Made by a program: the position numbers and the translations under genes. A stretch of DNA of 64,000 bases, from the NCBI RefSeq assembly GCF_001654965.1, contig NZ_LXEV01000027.1:23240-87239 (forward strand), read 5' to 3'. Source of the stretch: Proteus hauseri ATCC 700826. Its GTDB lineage: Bacteria; Pseudomonadota; Gammaproteobacteria; Enterobacterales; Enterobacteriaceae. How positions within the stretch are numbered: position 1 is the first letter of the stretch; every line of letters starts with the position of its first letter. Positions 23,622-33,746 of this stretch are shown here, piece after piece. The notes under the pieces were generated by a model that made no database searches, was not told where the DNA came from, and saw nothing but the letters and a program-made list of their open reading frames with translations.

Positions 23622-24613
23622 GTAACTTAACTGGAACCGAAAAAAGCGCCGTCATGTTACTAACTCTCGGTGAAGACCGAGCGGCAGACGTATTTAGACA
23701 TCTATCAACGCGTGAAGTACAGCAACTCAGTATTGCAATGTCATCAATGCGCCAGATTTCAAATCAGCAATTGATTGATGTAATGGCGAGTTTTGAAGAA
23801 GACGCCGTTCAATATGCTGCACTAAATGTAAATGCAAATGACTACCTACGCTCTGTTCTTGTTAAAGCATTGGGTGAAGAACGTGCAAATAATCTGTTAG
23901 ATGAAATCTCTGAAACACGAGAAACCTCTACAGGGATTGAAACGCTTAACTTTATGGAGCCACAAATGGCTGCCGATATTATCCGCGACGAACATCCGCA
24001 GATTATCGCAACTATCTTGGTTCATCTTAAACGTGGTCAAGCGGCTGATATTCTTGCTCTGTTCGACGAGAAGCTGCGTAATGACGTCATGCTGCGTATC
24101 GCGACATTTGGTGGTGTTCAACCATCCGCATTAGCTGAGTTAACTGAAGTTCTGAATAACCTGCTTGATGGTCAGAATCTCAAACGCAGCAAAATGGGTG
24201 GTGTTCGTACTGCTGCGGAAATTATCAACCTGATGAAGAGTCAACAGGAAGAGAATGTTATTACCGCAGTACGCGACTACGACGGCGAGCTGGCACAAAA
24301 AATTATCGACGAAATGTTCCTATTCGAGAACCTTATCGATATCGACAACCGTTCTATTCAACGCATTCTACAGGAAGTGGAATCCGACTCCTTGGTTGTG
24401 GCATTGAAAGGGTGCGATCAAGAGCTGCGCGATCACTTCCTCAACAATATGTCGCAACGTGCTGCTGAGATTATGCGTGATGACTTGTCTTCTCGTGGGC
24501 CTGTTCGTATGTCCCAAGTGGAAGCAGAGCAAAAAGCCATTCTGCTTGTCGTTCGCCGCTTAGCAGAAACCGGAGAAGTTGTGCTTCATGGAGGAGACGA
24601 TACCTATGTCTGA
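23618..24613 (+). CDS. fliG: Flagellar motor switch protein FliG
   Basis: This 331-residue protein has the standard three-domain FliG layout. FliG-N ([20 protein letters not shown]) binds FliF; the middle ([20 protein letters not shown], the EHPQR-like motif) binds FliM; and FliG-C carries the charged torque helix ([19 protein letters not shown], then [13 protein letters not shown]) that interacts with MotA. The length equals that of E. coli FliG. It overlaps fliF by 4 bases and fliH by 8. Confidence 0.97.
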   Translation: MSNLTGTEKSAVMLLTLGEDRAADVFRHLSTREVQQLSIAMSSMRQISNQQLIDVMASFEEDAVQYAALNVNANDYLRSVLVKALGEERANNLLDEISETRETSTGIETLNFMEPQMAADIIRDEHPQIIATILVHLKRGQAADILALFDEKLRNDVMLRIATFGGVQPSALAELTEVLNNLLDGQNLKRSKMGGVRTAAEIINLMKSQQEENVITAVRDYDGELAQKIIDEMFLFENLIDIDNRSIQRILQEVESDSLVVALKGCDQELRDHFLNNMSQRAAEIMRDDLSSRGPVRMSQVEAEQKAILLVVRRLAETGEVVLHGGDDTYV

Positions 24614-25325
24614 TAAACATACTGATACAAACTGGAAGCCTTGGGTTCCAAAAGAACTCACTGATTGGGAATTAGCTGCCGAGGATACGGCAGAAAGCGA
24701 AAAGGATGACGAAAAACAGGAAAAAGAAGTCGTTCAGCAACAGAAAGTCCTTGAGCAAATCAATATGCTCGATGACATGAAAGAAAAGGCTCAGAAAATG
24801 GGCCACGCTGAAGGCTTTGAGGCAGGGAAAAACCAGGGTTATCAGGACGGCTATCAGGCAGGATTACAATCGGGTATCGAAGAAGGCATTCGTCAAGGTA
24901 TTGCGCAGCAAGATCCATTAATTAATGAATGGCAAGGTTTACTCTCTGAGTTTAGACATTCGCTTAATGGGTTAGATAGCGTTATTGCCGCACGATTAAT
25001 GCAAATTGCACTCACTGCTGCAAAAGAAGTATTAGGTCAACCTGCGGTATGTGATGGTTCTGCATTGCTTGCTCAGATTACGTTAATGGTTCAGCAAGAG
25101 CAGATGTTTACAGGGAATCCGCAATTGCGGATTAACCCTAAGCATATCCCACTGATTGAAAAAGAGTTAGGTGATTCACTTTCTGCTCATGGTTGGAAAG
25201 TTGTTGCCGATAACAGTATTCATGTTGGTGGATGCCGCGTTGTAACAAACGATGGCGATCTTGATGCAACCATTGCAACCCGTTGGCATGAACTTTGTCG
25301 TCTTGCCGCACCGGAGGCGTTGTAA
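24606..25325 (+). CDS. fliH: Flagellar export regulator FliH
   Basis: The protein has 239 residues from ATG 24606, with GGAGG 9-13 bases upstream. The early [16 protein letters not shown] segment holds the Trp pair that docks FliH on FlhA/FliN. A Gly-rich repeat region ([20 protein letters not shown], GxxxG-type) follows, then a C-terminal domain that binds FliI. FliH2-FliI is the peripheral stalk of the export ATPase. Stop and next start share the sequence TAATG. Confidence 0.95.
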   Translation: MSDKHTDTNWKPWVPKELTDWELAAEDTAESEKDDEKQEKEVVQQQKVLEQINMLDDMKEKAQKMGHAEGFEAGKNQGYQDGYQAGLQSGIEEGIRQGIAQQDPLINEWQGLLSEFRHSLNGLDSVIAARLMQIALTAAKEVLGQPAVCDGSALLAQITLMVQQEQMFTGNPQLRINPKHIPLIEKELGDSLSAHGWKVVADNSIHVGGCRVVTNDGDLDATIATRWHELCRLAAPEAL

Positions 25326-26692
25326 TGACAGCAAGATTGGGGCGTTGGCTAGAAAAACTCAGTGAGACAGAAGCGCGTTTAAATAAAATTCCACGTGTTC
25401 GTCAATATGGGCGTTTAACCAGAGCAACCGGTTTAGTTATGGAAGCTAAGGGGCTAGTGATGCCTCTTGGTTCTACGTGTTTAATAGAACGCACCATCGG
25501 CAAGACGGTTGAAGAAGTAGAAAGTGAAGTGGTTGGATTTAATGGCAGCCAAATGTTGTTAATGCCTTTACAGGAAGTCGAGGGATTAACACCCGGTGCC
25601 AGAGTCTATGCACAAGCTGCGCCAGGTAGTGAAAATGAAGGTCGTCAATTACCGCTAGGTGATGCGTTATTAGGCCGGGTTCTTGATGGTTCTGGTTATC
25701 CTTTAGATGGTCTACCACCGCCAGATACTGGTTATCGTGCACCACTTATCACACCGCCAATTAACCCACTACAACGTACACCGATAACCGATGTACTGGA
25801 TGTCGGTGTTCGCGCGATCAACTCACTCTTAACCGTGGGTCGTGGACAGCGAATGGGGCTTTTTGCTGGCTCAGGTGTAGGTAAAAGTGTGCTATTAGGC
25901 ATGATGGCGCGTTTTACGCAAGCTGATGTAATTGTGGTTGGATTGATTGGCGAACGTGGCCGCGAAGTTAAAGATTTTATCGAAAATATTCTTGGCACAG
26001 AAGGCTTAGCCCGTTCTGTTGTGGTTGCGGCCCCTGCTGACGTATCACCATTATTACGTATGCAAGGTGCTTCTTATGCCACACGTATTGCCGAGGATTT
26101 TCGTGATCGTGGTAAACATGTTTTGCTGATTATGGATTCACTCACTCGTTACAGTATGGCGCAACGTGAAATTGCGCTTGCCGTAGGTGAACCACCAGCA
26201 ACCAAAGGCTATCCGCCTTCTGTATTCGCAAAATTACCCGCATTGGTTGAACGTGCAGGTAATGGTGTTGATGGCGGGGGGTCGATTACCGCGTTTTACA
26301 CCGTATTAACCGAAGGTGATGACCAGCAAGATCCCATTGCAGACTCGGCTCGTGCCATTTTAGATGGCCATATTGTGCTTTCACGTTCATTAGCAGAATC
26401 AGGTCACTACCCTGCTATCGATATTGAAGCATCAATTAGTCGTGCGATGACGTCATTGATTGATAAAACACATTATCGTCGTGTGCAAGTTTTTAAACAG
26501 TTGTTATCAAGTTATCAGCGTAACCGCGATTTAATTAACGTGGGTGCTTATGCCGCGGGAAGTGACCCAATGCTTGATAAAGCCATTGCGCTTTATCCTT
26601 CATTGTCGAAGTTCTTACAACAAGATATCCAAGAACAATGCAGCTATCAGAGTGCATGTGAACAGCTTAATCAACTGATCACACTAAACTAA
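25325..26692 (+). CDS. fliI: Flagellum-specific export ATPase FliI
   Basis: The protein has 455 residues from ATG 25325, overlapping the fliH stop by one base. Walker A ([15 protein letters not shown]) lies near residue 180, Walker B is [19 protein letters not shown], and the family hallmark [19 protein letters not shown] follows. It resembles the F1 beta subunit, hexamerises at the export gate and uses ATP to unload substrates from chaperones. Length and motifs are normal. Confidence 0.97.
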   Translation: MTARLGRWLEKLSETEARLNKIPRVRQYGRLTRATGLVMEAKGLVMPLGSTCLIERTIGKTVEEVESEVVGFNGSQMLLMPLQEVEGLTPGARVYAQAAPGSENEGRQLPLGDALLGRVLDGSGYPLDGLPPPDTGYRAPLITPPINPLQRTPITDVLDVGVRAINSLLTVGRGQRMGLFAGSGVGKSVLLGMMARFTQADVIVVGLIGERGREVKDFIENILGTEGLARSVVVAAPADVSPLLRMQGASYATRIAEDFRDRGKHVLLIMDSLTRYSMAQREIALAVGEPPATKGYPPSVFAKLPALVERAGNGVDGGGSITAFYTVLTEGDDQQDPIADSARAILDGHIVLSRSLAESGHYPAIDIEASISRAMTSLIDKTHYRRVQVFKQLLSSYQRNRDLINVGAYAAGSDPMLDKAIALYPSLSKFLQQDIQEQCSYQSACEQLNQLITLN

Positions 26693-26728
26693 TTCTGAAC
26701 ATAATCAGAGAACGTAAAGAGGGTTCCA

Positions 26729-27175
26729 ATGCGGGAGCAGTCACCTTTAGTGACACTGAGAGAACTGGCACAGACAGCGGCTGAACAAGCCGCTATTCAA
26801 CTGGCTCAGGTCCGGCAGAGTCATCAACAAATGGAACAGCAACTCAATATGTTGATCGGGTATCAGGATGAATACCGTGTACGTCTGAATGAGACGCTAA
26901 ACTTAGGTGGAATGTCGTCTGCATCATGGCAAAACTACCAACAGTTTCTCAAAACACTCGAACTGACTATCGAGCAACATAAACAGCAACTTCTCCATTG
27001 GCAAGAGCAGTTAGATTTAGCGACTAATCAATGGAGAGAAAAACAGCAACGGCTCAATGCATTTGAGACTTTGGAGCAGCGTGCTGAGGATAGCCGTAAG
27101 CGACATCTTGATCGTATTGAACAGAAACAAATGGACGAGTACGCACAGCGTAGTACTTTACGGAGAACAACTTAA
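26729..27175 (+). CDS. fliJ: Flagellar export chaperone FliJ
   Basis: This 148-residue protein is almost entirely coiled coil and rich in Gln, Glu and Leu (LAQTAAEQAAIQLAQVRQSH, YKNQ-like heptads to the end), as in FliJ. It sits in the FliI ring like the gamma subunit of F1 and links ATPase and FlhA. It starts 36 bases after fliI and its stop overlaps the fliK ATG by one base. Confidence 0.93.
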   Translation: MREQSPLVTLRELAQTAAEQAAIQLAQVRQSHQQMEQQLNMLIGYQDEYRVRLNETLNLGGMSSASWQNYQQFLKTLELTIEQHKQQLLHWQEQLDLATNQWREKQQRLNAFETLEQRAEDSRKRHLDRIEQKQMDEYAQRSTLRRTT

Positions 27176-28590
27176 TGGAGATAACGCTTCTGACTATGGA
27201 TGTCATAGCACCATCTCCGGGACCGACATCCTCGACAAATAGTCAGCCCGGTGATAATGCTTCGACATTTGCTCAACTTTTGAGTAGTCAACCGCAGAAT
27301 GCTCAGAGTGACAAAAAAAATGCCCATATCGAAGGTCAATCACCAAAAGAGAATAAGGCACATCTTCACTCTGAAGAAGATAAAAACAAGAATAAAGAGG
27401 ACGAAAATAGCATCGTATCTGTTGCTACTCAGTCCCCTATCGAAGAGAAGCAGCCTCAAGAGAAATCTCCCCTAGCCCTCTCTTTACCTGACAACGAACA
27501 GTTTGCTGCCATTCTTGATAATAAAACAGCACCTTCGTTAATGTCAGCCGAAGAACTTGCAGCTGAACTTCCCGTTCAATTAGCAGGATTACCGGGCTTA
27601 AAACGCGCCCCATTAGGTTCTGAACATCTTGCTCAGGCATTACAGCAACCGCACTCGCTAAAACGAGAAGATAGCTTGGCTTCTTTGGCTAATTCTTTTT
27701 CAAAAGACAACGATGCGTTATCGGATCTCAACCTTTCCGAACAACAAAATCTTGCAAAATCTGATGAAAAATCACTATTAGCACAGTTACGGCCTGAAAC
27801 TGCGGCATTAGCAACGCAACCTATTGGCGTAACAGCAAATAAAACTGAGAAGCCACAAGCGAAGAAAACTGATTCTCTCGCTTCATTGCTTACACCTAGC
27901 GCAGAGAAAGTGAATTCACTGCTTAATGGTGACAAGCAGCTATCAGCAAGTAAATTAGCAGAAAATGCGGCTCAACACGTTGTGGCAACAAACAGCCTTG
28001 CTGAAAGAGATCTTCATAATACGTTATCAACGACCTCTTCTTTTGCTTCGCACGCTATCGCTGGTACGCACACATCAGCGATAAACCAACCTCAAGTACA
28101 TTTTTCACCAATGGCAACACAGGTATTAAATGCACAGGTGGGTACACCAGAGTGGCAACAGCAATTAAATCAGCAAATTGTGATGTTTAGCCGTAATGGC
28201 TTACAAAAAGCAGAGCTACGTTTACATCCTGAAGAGCTCGGTTCATTGCACATTCGTATGAAGATAGAAGATGGTCAGGCACAGTTACATCTTGCTTCTC
28301 AGAATGGGCAAGTGCGTTCTGTATTAGAAAATGCCATCCATCATTTGCGTCAAGCGCTCTCTGAAAATGGGATCCAGCTCACGCAAAGCCAAGTGTCTAG
28401 CGACAGTCAAGACAGTTGGCAACAAGAAAATATGTCAGATTCCTCTCAATTTAGTGGAGATGGTGCCGATAATCATCAAGGAAGTGAGGGTAATTCTATG
28501 CAATTAGCCTCCGAACCGGCACTACAAAAGATAACTCTTACGCCGCAAGAATTAGCATCTGCTCGTGGTGGCGTCGATATTTTTGCCTAA
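27175..28590 (+). CDS. fliK: Flagellar hook-length control protein FliK
   Basis: This 471-residue protein has a long low-complexity N-terminal ruler (Ser, Gln, Lys, Glu and Ala rich, about 1-320) and a conserved C-terminal switch domain (about 320-420: TPEWQQQLNQQIVMFSRNGL, KAELRLHPEELGSLHIRM, AIHHLRQALSENGI). The ruler measures the hook as it is exported. The C-terminal domain contacts FlhB to change substrate specificity from hook to filament. It is longer than the 405 residues of Salmonella FliK, chiefly in the ruler. Confidence 0.95.
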   Translation: MEITLLTMDVIAPSPGPTSSTNSQPGDNASTFAQLLSSQPQNAQSDKKNAHIEGQSPKENKAHLHSEEDKNKNKEDENSIVSVATQSPIEEKQPQEKSPLALSLPDNEQFAAILDNKTAPSLMSAEELAAELPVQLAGLPGLKRAPLGSEHLAQALQQPHSLKREDSLASLANSFSKDNDALSDLNLSEQQNLAKSDEKSLLAQLRPETAALATQPIGVTANKTEKPQAKKTDSLASLLTPSAEKVNSLLNGDKQLSASKLAENAAQHVVATNSLAERDLHNTLSTTSSFASHAIAGTHTSAINQPQVHFSPMATQVLNAQVGTPEWQQQLNQQIVMFSRNGLQKAELRLHPEELGSLHIRMKIEDGQAQLHLASQNGQVRSVLENAIHHLRQALSENGIQLTQSQVSSDSQDSWQQENMSDSSQFSGDGADNHQGSEGNSMQLASEPALQKITLTPQELASARGGVDIFA

Positions 28591-28615
28591 TACAAATGTA
28601 TTGGGAGGACACACT

Positions 28616-28669
28616 ATGTCAATAAACGTAAGAGTTAATGGTTTTTTCCCTATCTGTTTCTGCAATTAA
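28616..28669 (+). CDS. Possible 17-residue leader ORF between fliK and fliL
   Basis: An ATG at 28616 has GGGAGG 7 bases upstream and opens 17 codons ending in TAA. An imperfect inverted repeat (TCTGTTTCTG with CAGAAATAG) spans its end. The 177-base fliK-fliL gap holds nothing else. It may be a leader controlling the fliL operon or merely chance; no homology support. Confidence 0.2.
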   Translation: MSINVRVNGFFPICFCN

Positions 28670-28767
28670 AAAACAGAAATAGCGGGATAATTAAGGTTGA
28701 TTTAGATGGATATGGAAGTCCACAACAGTGAACACGTATCCACTACAAAACAGGAATTTAACTGTCC

Positions 28768-29250
28768 ATGTCTAATTACAGCAATGAACGTAAAAGCTAT
28801 AGCTTAATTCTGATCATCGTATTATTGGTGGTCGCCATTATTGCAGCGGCATTCGGTGGATATAGTTGGTGGGCATTGAAGCATGCTAAATCAGGTTCAG
28901 CGGGCACAAGTCAGCAAAAAGTTATACCGGCCCCCGTTTTTATGTCATTAGAACCCTTTACTGTAAATCTAATTGATGATGAAGAACACTTAGACCGAGT
29001 GCTCTATATCGGTATCACATTACGATTACATAATGACGACACTCGTAAACGTCTGCATGACTACTTACCCGAAGTCCGCAGCCGGTTGTTATTACTTCTT
29101 TCTCGTCAACAAGCTAACAAGCTTGCGACAGATAATGGAAAAATCCAGCTAATGACTGATGTAAAAGAAACGCTGAGACCGACTCTCGTACCGGGAGAAT
29201 CTGAACAGATCCTTTCCGATGTACTGTTTACCACGTTTATTCTGCGATAA
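28768..29250 (+). CDS. fliL: Flagellar basal body protein FliL
   Basis: The 160 residues comprise a short cytoplasmic tail, one membrane span (SLILIIVLLVVAIIAAAFGG, about 13-33), and a periplasmic domain with the conserved FMSLEPFTVNL segment. FliL surrounds the stator units and stabilises them under load; in P. mirabilis it is linked to surface sensing and swarmer differentiation. It heads fliLMNOPQR. Confidence 0.95.
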   Translation: MSNYSNERKSYSLILIIVLLVVAIIAAAFGGYSWWALKHAKSGSAGTSQQKVIPAPVFMSLEPFTVNLIDDEEHLDRVLYIGITLRLHNDDTRKRLHDYLPEVRSRLLLLLSRQQANKLATDNGKIQLMTDVKETLRPTLVPGESEQILSDVLFTTFILR

Positions 29251-29255
29251 TCATT

Positions 29256-30287
29256 ATGAGCGATAATATCCTTTCACAGGCAGAGATAGATGCTCTGCTG
29301 AATGATGACACATCAGGTGACGACGCCCAAAAAAGCGCGAACAGGGAACCTGCGATAGCGAAGGATCCGAATGAACCGGATATTCAGCCTTATGACCCGA
29401 ACACGCAACGTCGTGTAGTTCGTGAACGTTTACAGTCGTTAGAAATTATTAACGAACGCTTTGCTCGTCAATTTCGTATGGGGCTGTTTAACATGCTCCG
29501 TCGGAGTCCAGATATTACTGTTGGTGGCGTTAAAATTCATCCTTATCACGACTTTGCACGTAACTTACCCGTACCAACTAACTTGAACTTGGTACATTTA
29601 AAACCGTTACGTGGCACAGCGTTATTTACCTTTGAACCTAACCTGGTTTATATCGCGGTTGATAACCTGTTTGGTGGTGATGGACGCTTTCCTATCCCTG
29701 TGGAAGGCCGTGAATTTACAAACACAGAGCAACGGATCATCAACAAAATGTTGAAACTGGCACTTGATGCCTACCGTGATGCTTGGGATTCCATATTCAA
29801 AATTCAAGTTGAATATGTACGTTCAGAGATGCAGGTTAAATTTACTAATATCACCTCATCGCCGAATGACATCGTTGTTACGACACCTTTTCAGGTAGAA
29901 ATCGGTTCAATGGTTGGGGAATTTAGTATCTGTATTCCTTTTGCCATGATTGAACCGTTACGTGAACGACTGATTAATCCACCTATTGAGAATGTCCGTC
30001 AAGAAGATGGGATCTGGTTAGATAGCTTAGTCAATCAAGTTCAACATTCAGAACTTGAATTGGTTGCCAATTTTACTGATGTCCCGTTACGTTTATCAAA
30101 AGTGCTAACACTAAAACAAGGGGATGTTATCCCTATTGATAAACCGGAAAGATTGATTGCACATGTTGATGGTGTACCTGTATTAACTAGCCAGTATGGT
30201 ACGGTAAATGGGCAATATGCCTTACGTGTTGAACACCTTATTAACCCTGTTTTAAACGCTCTGGATGAGGAACAAACCGATGAGTGA
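29256..30287 (+). CDS. fliM: Flagellar motor switch protein FliM
   Basis: The 343-residue protein opens with the CheY-P-binding peptide LSQAEIDALLN (residues 6-16). A middle domain follows (FARQFRMGLFNMLRRSPDIT, with the GGXG-type loop LFGGDGRFPIPVEGREF) that contacts FliG, and a C-terminal SpoA-type domain that pairs with FliN. It forms the wall of the C ring and sets rotation direction. Five bases separate it from fliL; fliN starts within its 3' end. Confidence 0.97.
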   Translation: MSDNILSQAEIDALLNDDTSGDDAQKSANREPAIAKDPNEPDIQPYDPNTQRRVVRERLQSLEIINERFARQFRMGLFNMLRRSPDITVGGVKIHPYHDFARNLPVPTNLNLVHLKPLRGTALFTFEPNLVYIAVDNLFGGDGRFPIPVEGREFTNTEQRIINKMLKLALDAYRDAWDSIFKIQVEYVRSEMQVKFTNITSSPNDIVVTTPFQVEIGSMVGEFSICIPFAMIEPLRERLINPPIENVRQEDGIWLDSLVNQVQHSELELVANFTDVPLRLSKVLTLKQGDVIPIDKPERLIAHVDGVPVLTSQYGTVNGQYALRVEHLINPVLNALDEEQTDE

Positions 30288-30690
30288 TGCGAATCGCCCA
30301 ACTGATAATTCACAACCTGCTGAAGATATGTGGGCTGAAGCAATGGAACAGCAAACTGGGAAAAGCCAGGACAATAGTTCCGATTTATTTGAGCACCTGT
30401 TACCCGAAGAGGATGCACTGAGCCATCTGTCTGATATCAATTTGATTATGGATATTCCAGTCAAATTAACGGTAGAGTTAGGTCGCACCAAAATGACTAT
30501 CAAAAAATTACTTAGCCTGTCACAAGGTTCTGTGGTTTCTCTTGATGGTTTAGCAGGAGAACCCCTTGATATTCTGATCAATGGCTATCTGATTGCTCAA
30601 GGTGAGGTTGTTGTTGTTTCTGATAAATATGGCATCCGTATTACCGATATCATTACACCATCAGAACGTATGCGTCGTCTGAGCCGTTAA
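30280..30690 (+). CDS. fliN: Flagellar motor switch protein FliN
   Basis: The protein has 136 residues from ATG 30280 (8-base overlap with fliM), with GAGGA upstream. It has an acidic flexible N-terminus and a SpoA domain (IPVKLTVELGRTKMTIKKLL, VVSLDGLAGEPLDILINGYL, IAQGEVVVVSDKYGIRI). FliN forms the base of the C ring and docks FliH for export. Length as in E. coli (137). Confidence 0.97.
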   Translation: MSDANRPTDNSQPAEDMWAEAMEQQTGKSQDNSSDLFEHLLPEEDALSHLSDINLIMDIPVKLTVELGRTKMTIKKLLSLSQGSVVSLDGLAGEPLDILINGYLIAQGEVVVVSDKYGIRITDIITPSERMRRLSR

Positions 30691-30693
30691 TTT

Positions 30694-31143
30694 ATGGAAC
30701 AGCTTCCTTCCTTTTCCAGCCAAGGTGCGGAGACAATTGCCGCACCCGCTACAACACAAACTGTCCAAACCGTTGCACAACCGCCTTTACCTGTAGGTCA
30801 AAGCCTTGCGCAAGTCAGTACGGCGCTGGCCGGTATTATTGTTCTTATCATTGTTGCAATGTGGTTATTCCGTCGTTTTGGCTTAGCTCGTGGAACATTT
30901 AAAGGTGCTCAGGCTCAACTTAACGTAAAAGCAAGTTGTTCATTAGGTGCCAAAGAGCGTGTGGTGGTGGTTGAAATTGAACAGGAATGGCTAGTATTAG
31001 GGGTAACTGCGTCGCAGATTAATCTGTTACATAAATTACCTATCCCTGATAACGCCTCGCAGGAAGCGACTGCATCACCCACATCTCCACTATTTACCCA
31101 ATTATTACAAAAAACGCTAAAGCGAGATAAAGGCAACTCATAA
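30694..31143 (+). CDS. fliO: Flagellar export component FliO
   Basis: The 149-residue protein has one strong span ([20 protein letters not shown], about 45-65) followed by a conserved cytoplasmic segment ([38 protein letters not shown]). FliO is a scaffold for FliP ring assembly and is the least conserved gate protein; the position between fliN and fliP is decisive. Confidence 0.93.
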   Translation: MEQLPSFSSQGAETIAAPATTQTVQTVAQPPLPVGQSLAQVSTALAGIIVLIIVAMWLFRRFGLARGTFKGAQAQLNVKASCSLGAKERVVVVEIEQEWLVLGVTASQINLLHKLPIPDNASQEATASPTSPLFTQLLQKTLKRDKGNS

Positions 31144-31913
31144 TGCATCAATGTGTCTCTTTTTTTAACGCATTAAAGCGCTGGCATCTCTTGGCTAGTG
31201 TGCTGATTTTGTCACTATTACCTAGCAGCGCGTTTGCTCAATTTCCCAGTATTGTTTCTCAATCGTTACCGGGGGGTGGTCAGAGTTGGTCATTGCCCGT
31301 ACAAACATTAATCTTTATTACAGCACTTGGATTTATTCCTGCTGTTTTACTGATGATGACAAGTTTTACGCGCATTATTATTGTGCTGGGGCTATTACGT
31401 AATGCGTTAGGCACACCTTCTGCTCCACCAAACCAAGTTGTTCTTGGCCTTGCGCTATTTATGACTTTTTTCATTATGGCTCCAGTATTTGATAAAATTT
31501 ATCAAGATGCCTATATGCCATTTAGTGAAGATAAAATCTCTTTTGAACAAGCGTTAGATAATGGTTCTAAACCACTACGTGAATTTATGATGCAACAAAC
31601 ACGTGAGACAGATTTAGCGCTATTTGCGCGTCTTGCCGATGCACCTGCATTTGAAACTCGCGAAAGCGTACCAATGCGTATATTAGTTCCGGCTTATATT
31701 ACTAGTGAACTAAAAACCGCATTCCAAATCGGTTTTATGATATTTATTCCTTTCTTAATTATCGACTTGGTGGTTGCCAGTGTTTTAATGGCGCTTGGTA
31801 TGATGATGGTACCCCCTGCTACGGTCTCACTCCCCTTTAAGCTCATGCTATTTGTGTTAGTTGATGGCTGGCAGTTAATACTGGGTTCATTAGCACAAAG
31901 CTTCTTTCATTAG
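31143..31913 (+). CDS. fliP: Flagellar export gate protein FliP
   Basis: This 256-residue protein has a cleavable signal sequence ([17 protein letters not shown]), unusual among export-gate proteins but typical of FliP, and four hydrophobic segments. It carries the signatures [40 protein letters not shown] and [10 protein letters not shown]. Five FliP subunits with FliQ and FliR form the export channel. Its start overlaps the fliO stop. Confidence 0.97.
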   Translation: MHQCVSFFNALKRWHLLASVLILSLLPSSAFAQFPSIVSQSLPGGGQSWSLPVQTLIFITALGFIPAVLLMMTSFTRIIIVLGLLRNALGTPSAPPNQVVLGLALFMTFFIMAPVFDKIYQDAYMPFSEDKISFEQALDNGSKPLREFMMQQTRETDLALFARLADAPAFETRESVPMRILVPAYITSELKTAFQIGFMIFIPFLIIDLVVASVLMALGMMMVPPATVSLPFKLMLFVLVDGWQLILGSLAQSFFH

Positions 31914-31927
31914 CGCTGAGGTTATTT

Positions 31928-32197
31928 ATGACACCAGAATCCGTTCTAGCACTTGGTACAGAAGCGATGAAAATCGCTTTATCTCTTGCCGGCCCATTGT
32001 TACTTTCAGCCCTTGTCACTGGTTTAGTCATCAGTATGCTTCAGGCGGCAACGCAAATAAACGAAATGACATTATCGTTTATTCCTAAAATTCTGGCTGT
32101 ATTGGCAGCTATTTTAGTTGCAGGACCTTGGATGCTCAGTTTGTTATTAGATTATATGCGTAACTTATTTACGGGTATTCCAGGAATGATTGGTTAA
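31928..32197 (+). CDS. fliQ: Flagellar export gate protein FliQ
   Basis: An 89-residue protein of two long hydrophobic hairpin helices (about 15-40 and 52-78) with the conserved SMLQAATQINEMTLSFIPK loop. Four copies wrap the FliPR ring and help to open the export gate. GAGG precedes the ATG. Confidence 0.97.
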   Translation: MTPESVLALGTEAMKIALSLAGPLLLSALVTGLVISMLQAATQINEMTLSFIPKILAVLAAILVAGPWMLSLLLDYMRNLFTGIPGMIG

Positions 32198-32202
32198 TTG
32201 CA

Positions 32203-32985
32203 ATGATGACCCTGACCAGTGAAATGCTTACCGGCTACATGAGTGATTTTTTCTGGCCATTTGTTCGCATCCTTGCGCTTTTTAGCACGGCACCGCTTTT
32301 TAGTGAAAAGCAAACACCAAAAAAGTTTCGTATTGCGTTAGCCTTTCTTATCACCGCACTCATTGCGCCGGGATTGCCGCAAAATAATATTCCGTTATTT
32401 TCTATCATTGCCTTTTGGGTGCTACTTCAGCAAATCCTGATTGGTACGCTGCTAGGACTAGCAATGCAGATGGCGTTTGCCTCTGTACGCCATGCTGGAG
32501 AGGTAATAGGTTTGCAAATGGGTCTATCCTTCGCCACCTTCTTTGACCCCTCTGGTGGGCCCAACATGCCCATTCTTGCGCGTATTTTTAACCTGCTCAC
32601 CATGTTGCTATTTATGGTATTTGATGGGCATTTATGGCTGTTATCTATTTTAGTAGATACTTTCTATGTCGTTCCGATAGAAAATCAAACCTTTAATTCT
32701 TTGGCTTTTTTAACCTTAGTTCAAAGTGCTAGTGCCATTTTTATTAACGGCATGATGTTAGCAATGCCATTAATCACCCTTCTTTTAGTGCTTAACTTGT
32801 CATTAGGTATTTTAAATCGTATGACACCACAGTTATCGGTATTTGTTGTCGGTTTTCCGCTCACATTAACTGTGGGTATTTTGGCTATGTCGATGATAAT
32901 GCCTGCGCTGCCTGTCTTTACTGAACGTGTATTTAGTGACACATTTAACCGCATTACACTGATATTACAGCAACTGGTTTCTTAA
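32203..32985 (+). CDS. fliR: Flagellar export gate protein FliR
   Basis: This 260-residue, highly hydrophobic protein carries the FliR signatures LFSTAPLFSEKQTPKKFRIA, GEVIGLQMGLSFATFFDPSG and LLVLNLSLGILNRMTPQLSV. One copy completes the FliP5Q4R1 channel. The start may be the second Met codon at 32206. It ends the fliF-R block, and no terminator is obvious in the next 100 bases. Confidence 0.97.
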   Translation: MMTLTSEMLTGYMSDFFWPFVRILALFSTAPLFSEKQTPKKFRIALAFLITALIAPGLPQNNIPLFSIIAFWVLLQQILIGTLLGLAMQMAFASVRHAGEVIGLQMGLSFATFFDPSGGPNMPILARIFNLLTMLLFMVFDGHLWLLSILVDTFYVVPIENQTFNSLAFLTLVQSASAIFINGMMLAMPLITLLLVLNLSLGILNRMTPQLSVFVVGFPLTLTVGILAMSMIMPALPVFTERVFSDTFNRITLILQQLVS

Positions 32986-33093
32986 AATCTCAATCAACTT
33001 ATAGATTTACGTATAATAGATAAATTAATGCATTCAAAGAGAAAACTCTTTTAAATTAACCCAACTGACTTATTTTAATAGAAAAGCATAATA

Positions 33094-33321
33094 TTGGATG
33101 ACACATGCCAGAACAATATAGACTTGACTAATCCACCAATAAGACATGAATTAATACGAACGTTGGCAATTCATAATGCAATAATTAATATTACTACTGA
33201 TTTGGGTCATATTCTCCCCGTAAGTGAAATAAAATTAGATCATATTTATTATAAAGACTCACAAGAAGTAATTGATAAATGGAGAAAGTCTAATACACGC
33301 GATTGGATAGAATTCGATTAG
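33094..33321 (+). CDS. Unknown frame after fliR, possibly the 5' part of a broken gene
   Basis: The frame gives 75 residues from a TTG without a ribosome site; no in-frame ATG exists. The translation (LTNPPIRHELIRTLAIHNAI, then LGHILPVSEIKLDHIYYKDS and WRKSNTRDWIEFD) looks like protein. After its TAG stop (33319-33321) the same frame stays open for 24 codons and runs into the next ORF. It may therefore be the front half of a gene with a nonsense codon. No family recognised. Confidence 0.35.
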   Translation: MDDTCQNNIDLTNPPIRHELIRTLAIHNAIINITTDLGHILPVSEIKLDHIYYKDSQEVIDKWRKSNTRDWIEFD

Positions 33322-33393
33322 TCTCAAGCTTGTTCTCGTGAAACCAAAAGAAGTGATGTTACCATTCGATGTCGCGATATTTTATGTGGATTA

Positions 33394-33681
33394 ATGCCAG
33401 TGAAACGCGCAAGAAAACGATTATGTGTAACATTACGCTACTTAGAAGATAATCCTAATAAACACCCTCTTTCAGGCTATATATTAGCTATTGCATTAAT
33501 TATTGCTGAGAGCTTTGCTTTAGAGTACAAGATTAAACAAGTTTGCATAAGCCGCCCAGACAAAGGCCTTATTGCTCAATATATCGCACAAGGATATAAA
33601 TTAAATACTGCGGATAAAGCTCGACAAAAAAGAAATTACAAACCTAGAGCTAAACTCATGAGCAAAATATTGAGCACTTAA
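33394..33681 (+). CDS. Unknown small protein between fliR and flgL
   Basis: This 95-residue basic product (MPVKRARKRLCVTLRYLEDN, LSGYILAIALIIAESFALEY, PDKGLIAQYIAQGYKL) vaguely recalls the C-terminal half of a GNAT acetyltransferase, where a KGLIAQYIAQGYKL-like segment is typical, but a full domain is not present. The frame is open upstream to 33322, and the ATG lacks a good ribosome site. Function unknown. Confidence 0.5.
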   Translation: MPVKRARKRLCVTLRYLEDNPNKHPLSGYILAIALIIAESFALEYKIKQVCISRPDKGLIAQYIAQGYKLNTADKARQKRNYKPRAKLMSKILST

Positions 33682-33746
33682 TCTTTGTGAGTAATTATCA
33701 ATCATGATAAACCAATACAGCAATGGTGGATGTAGGGGTGAATGAT

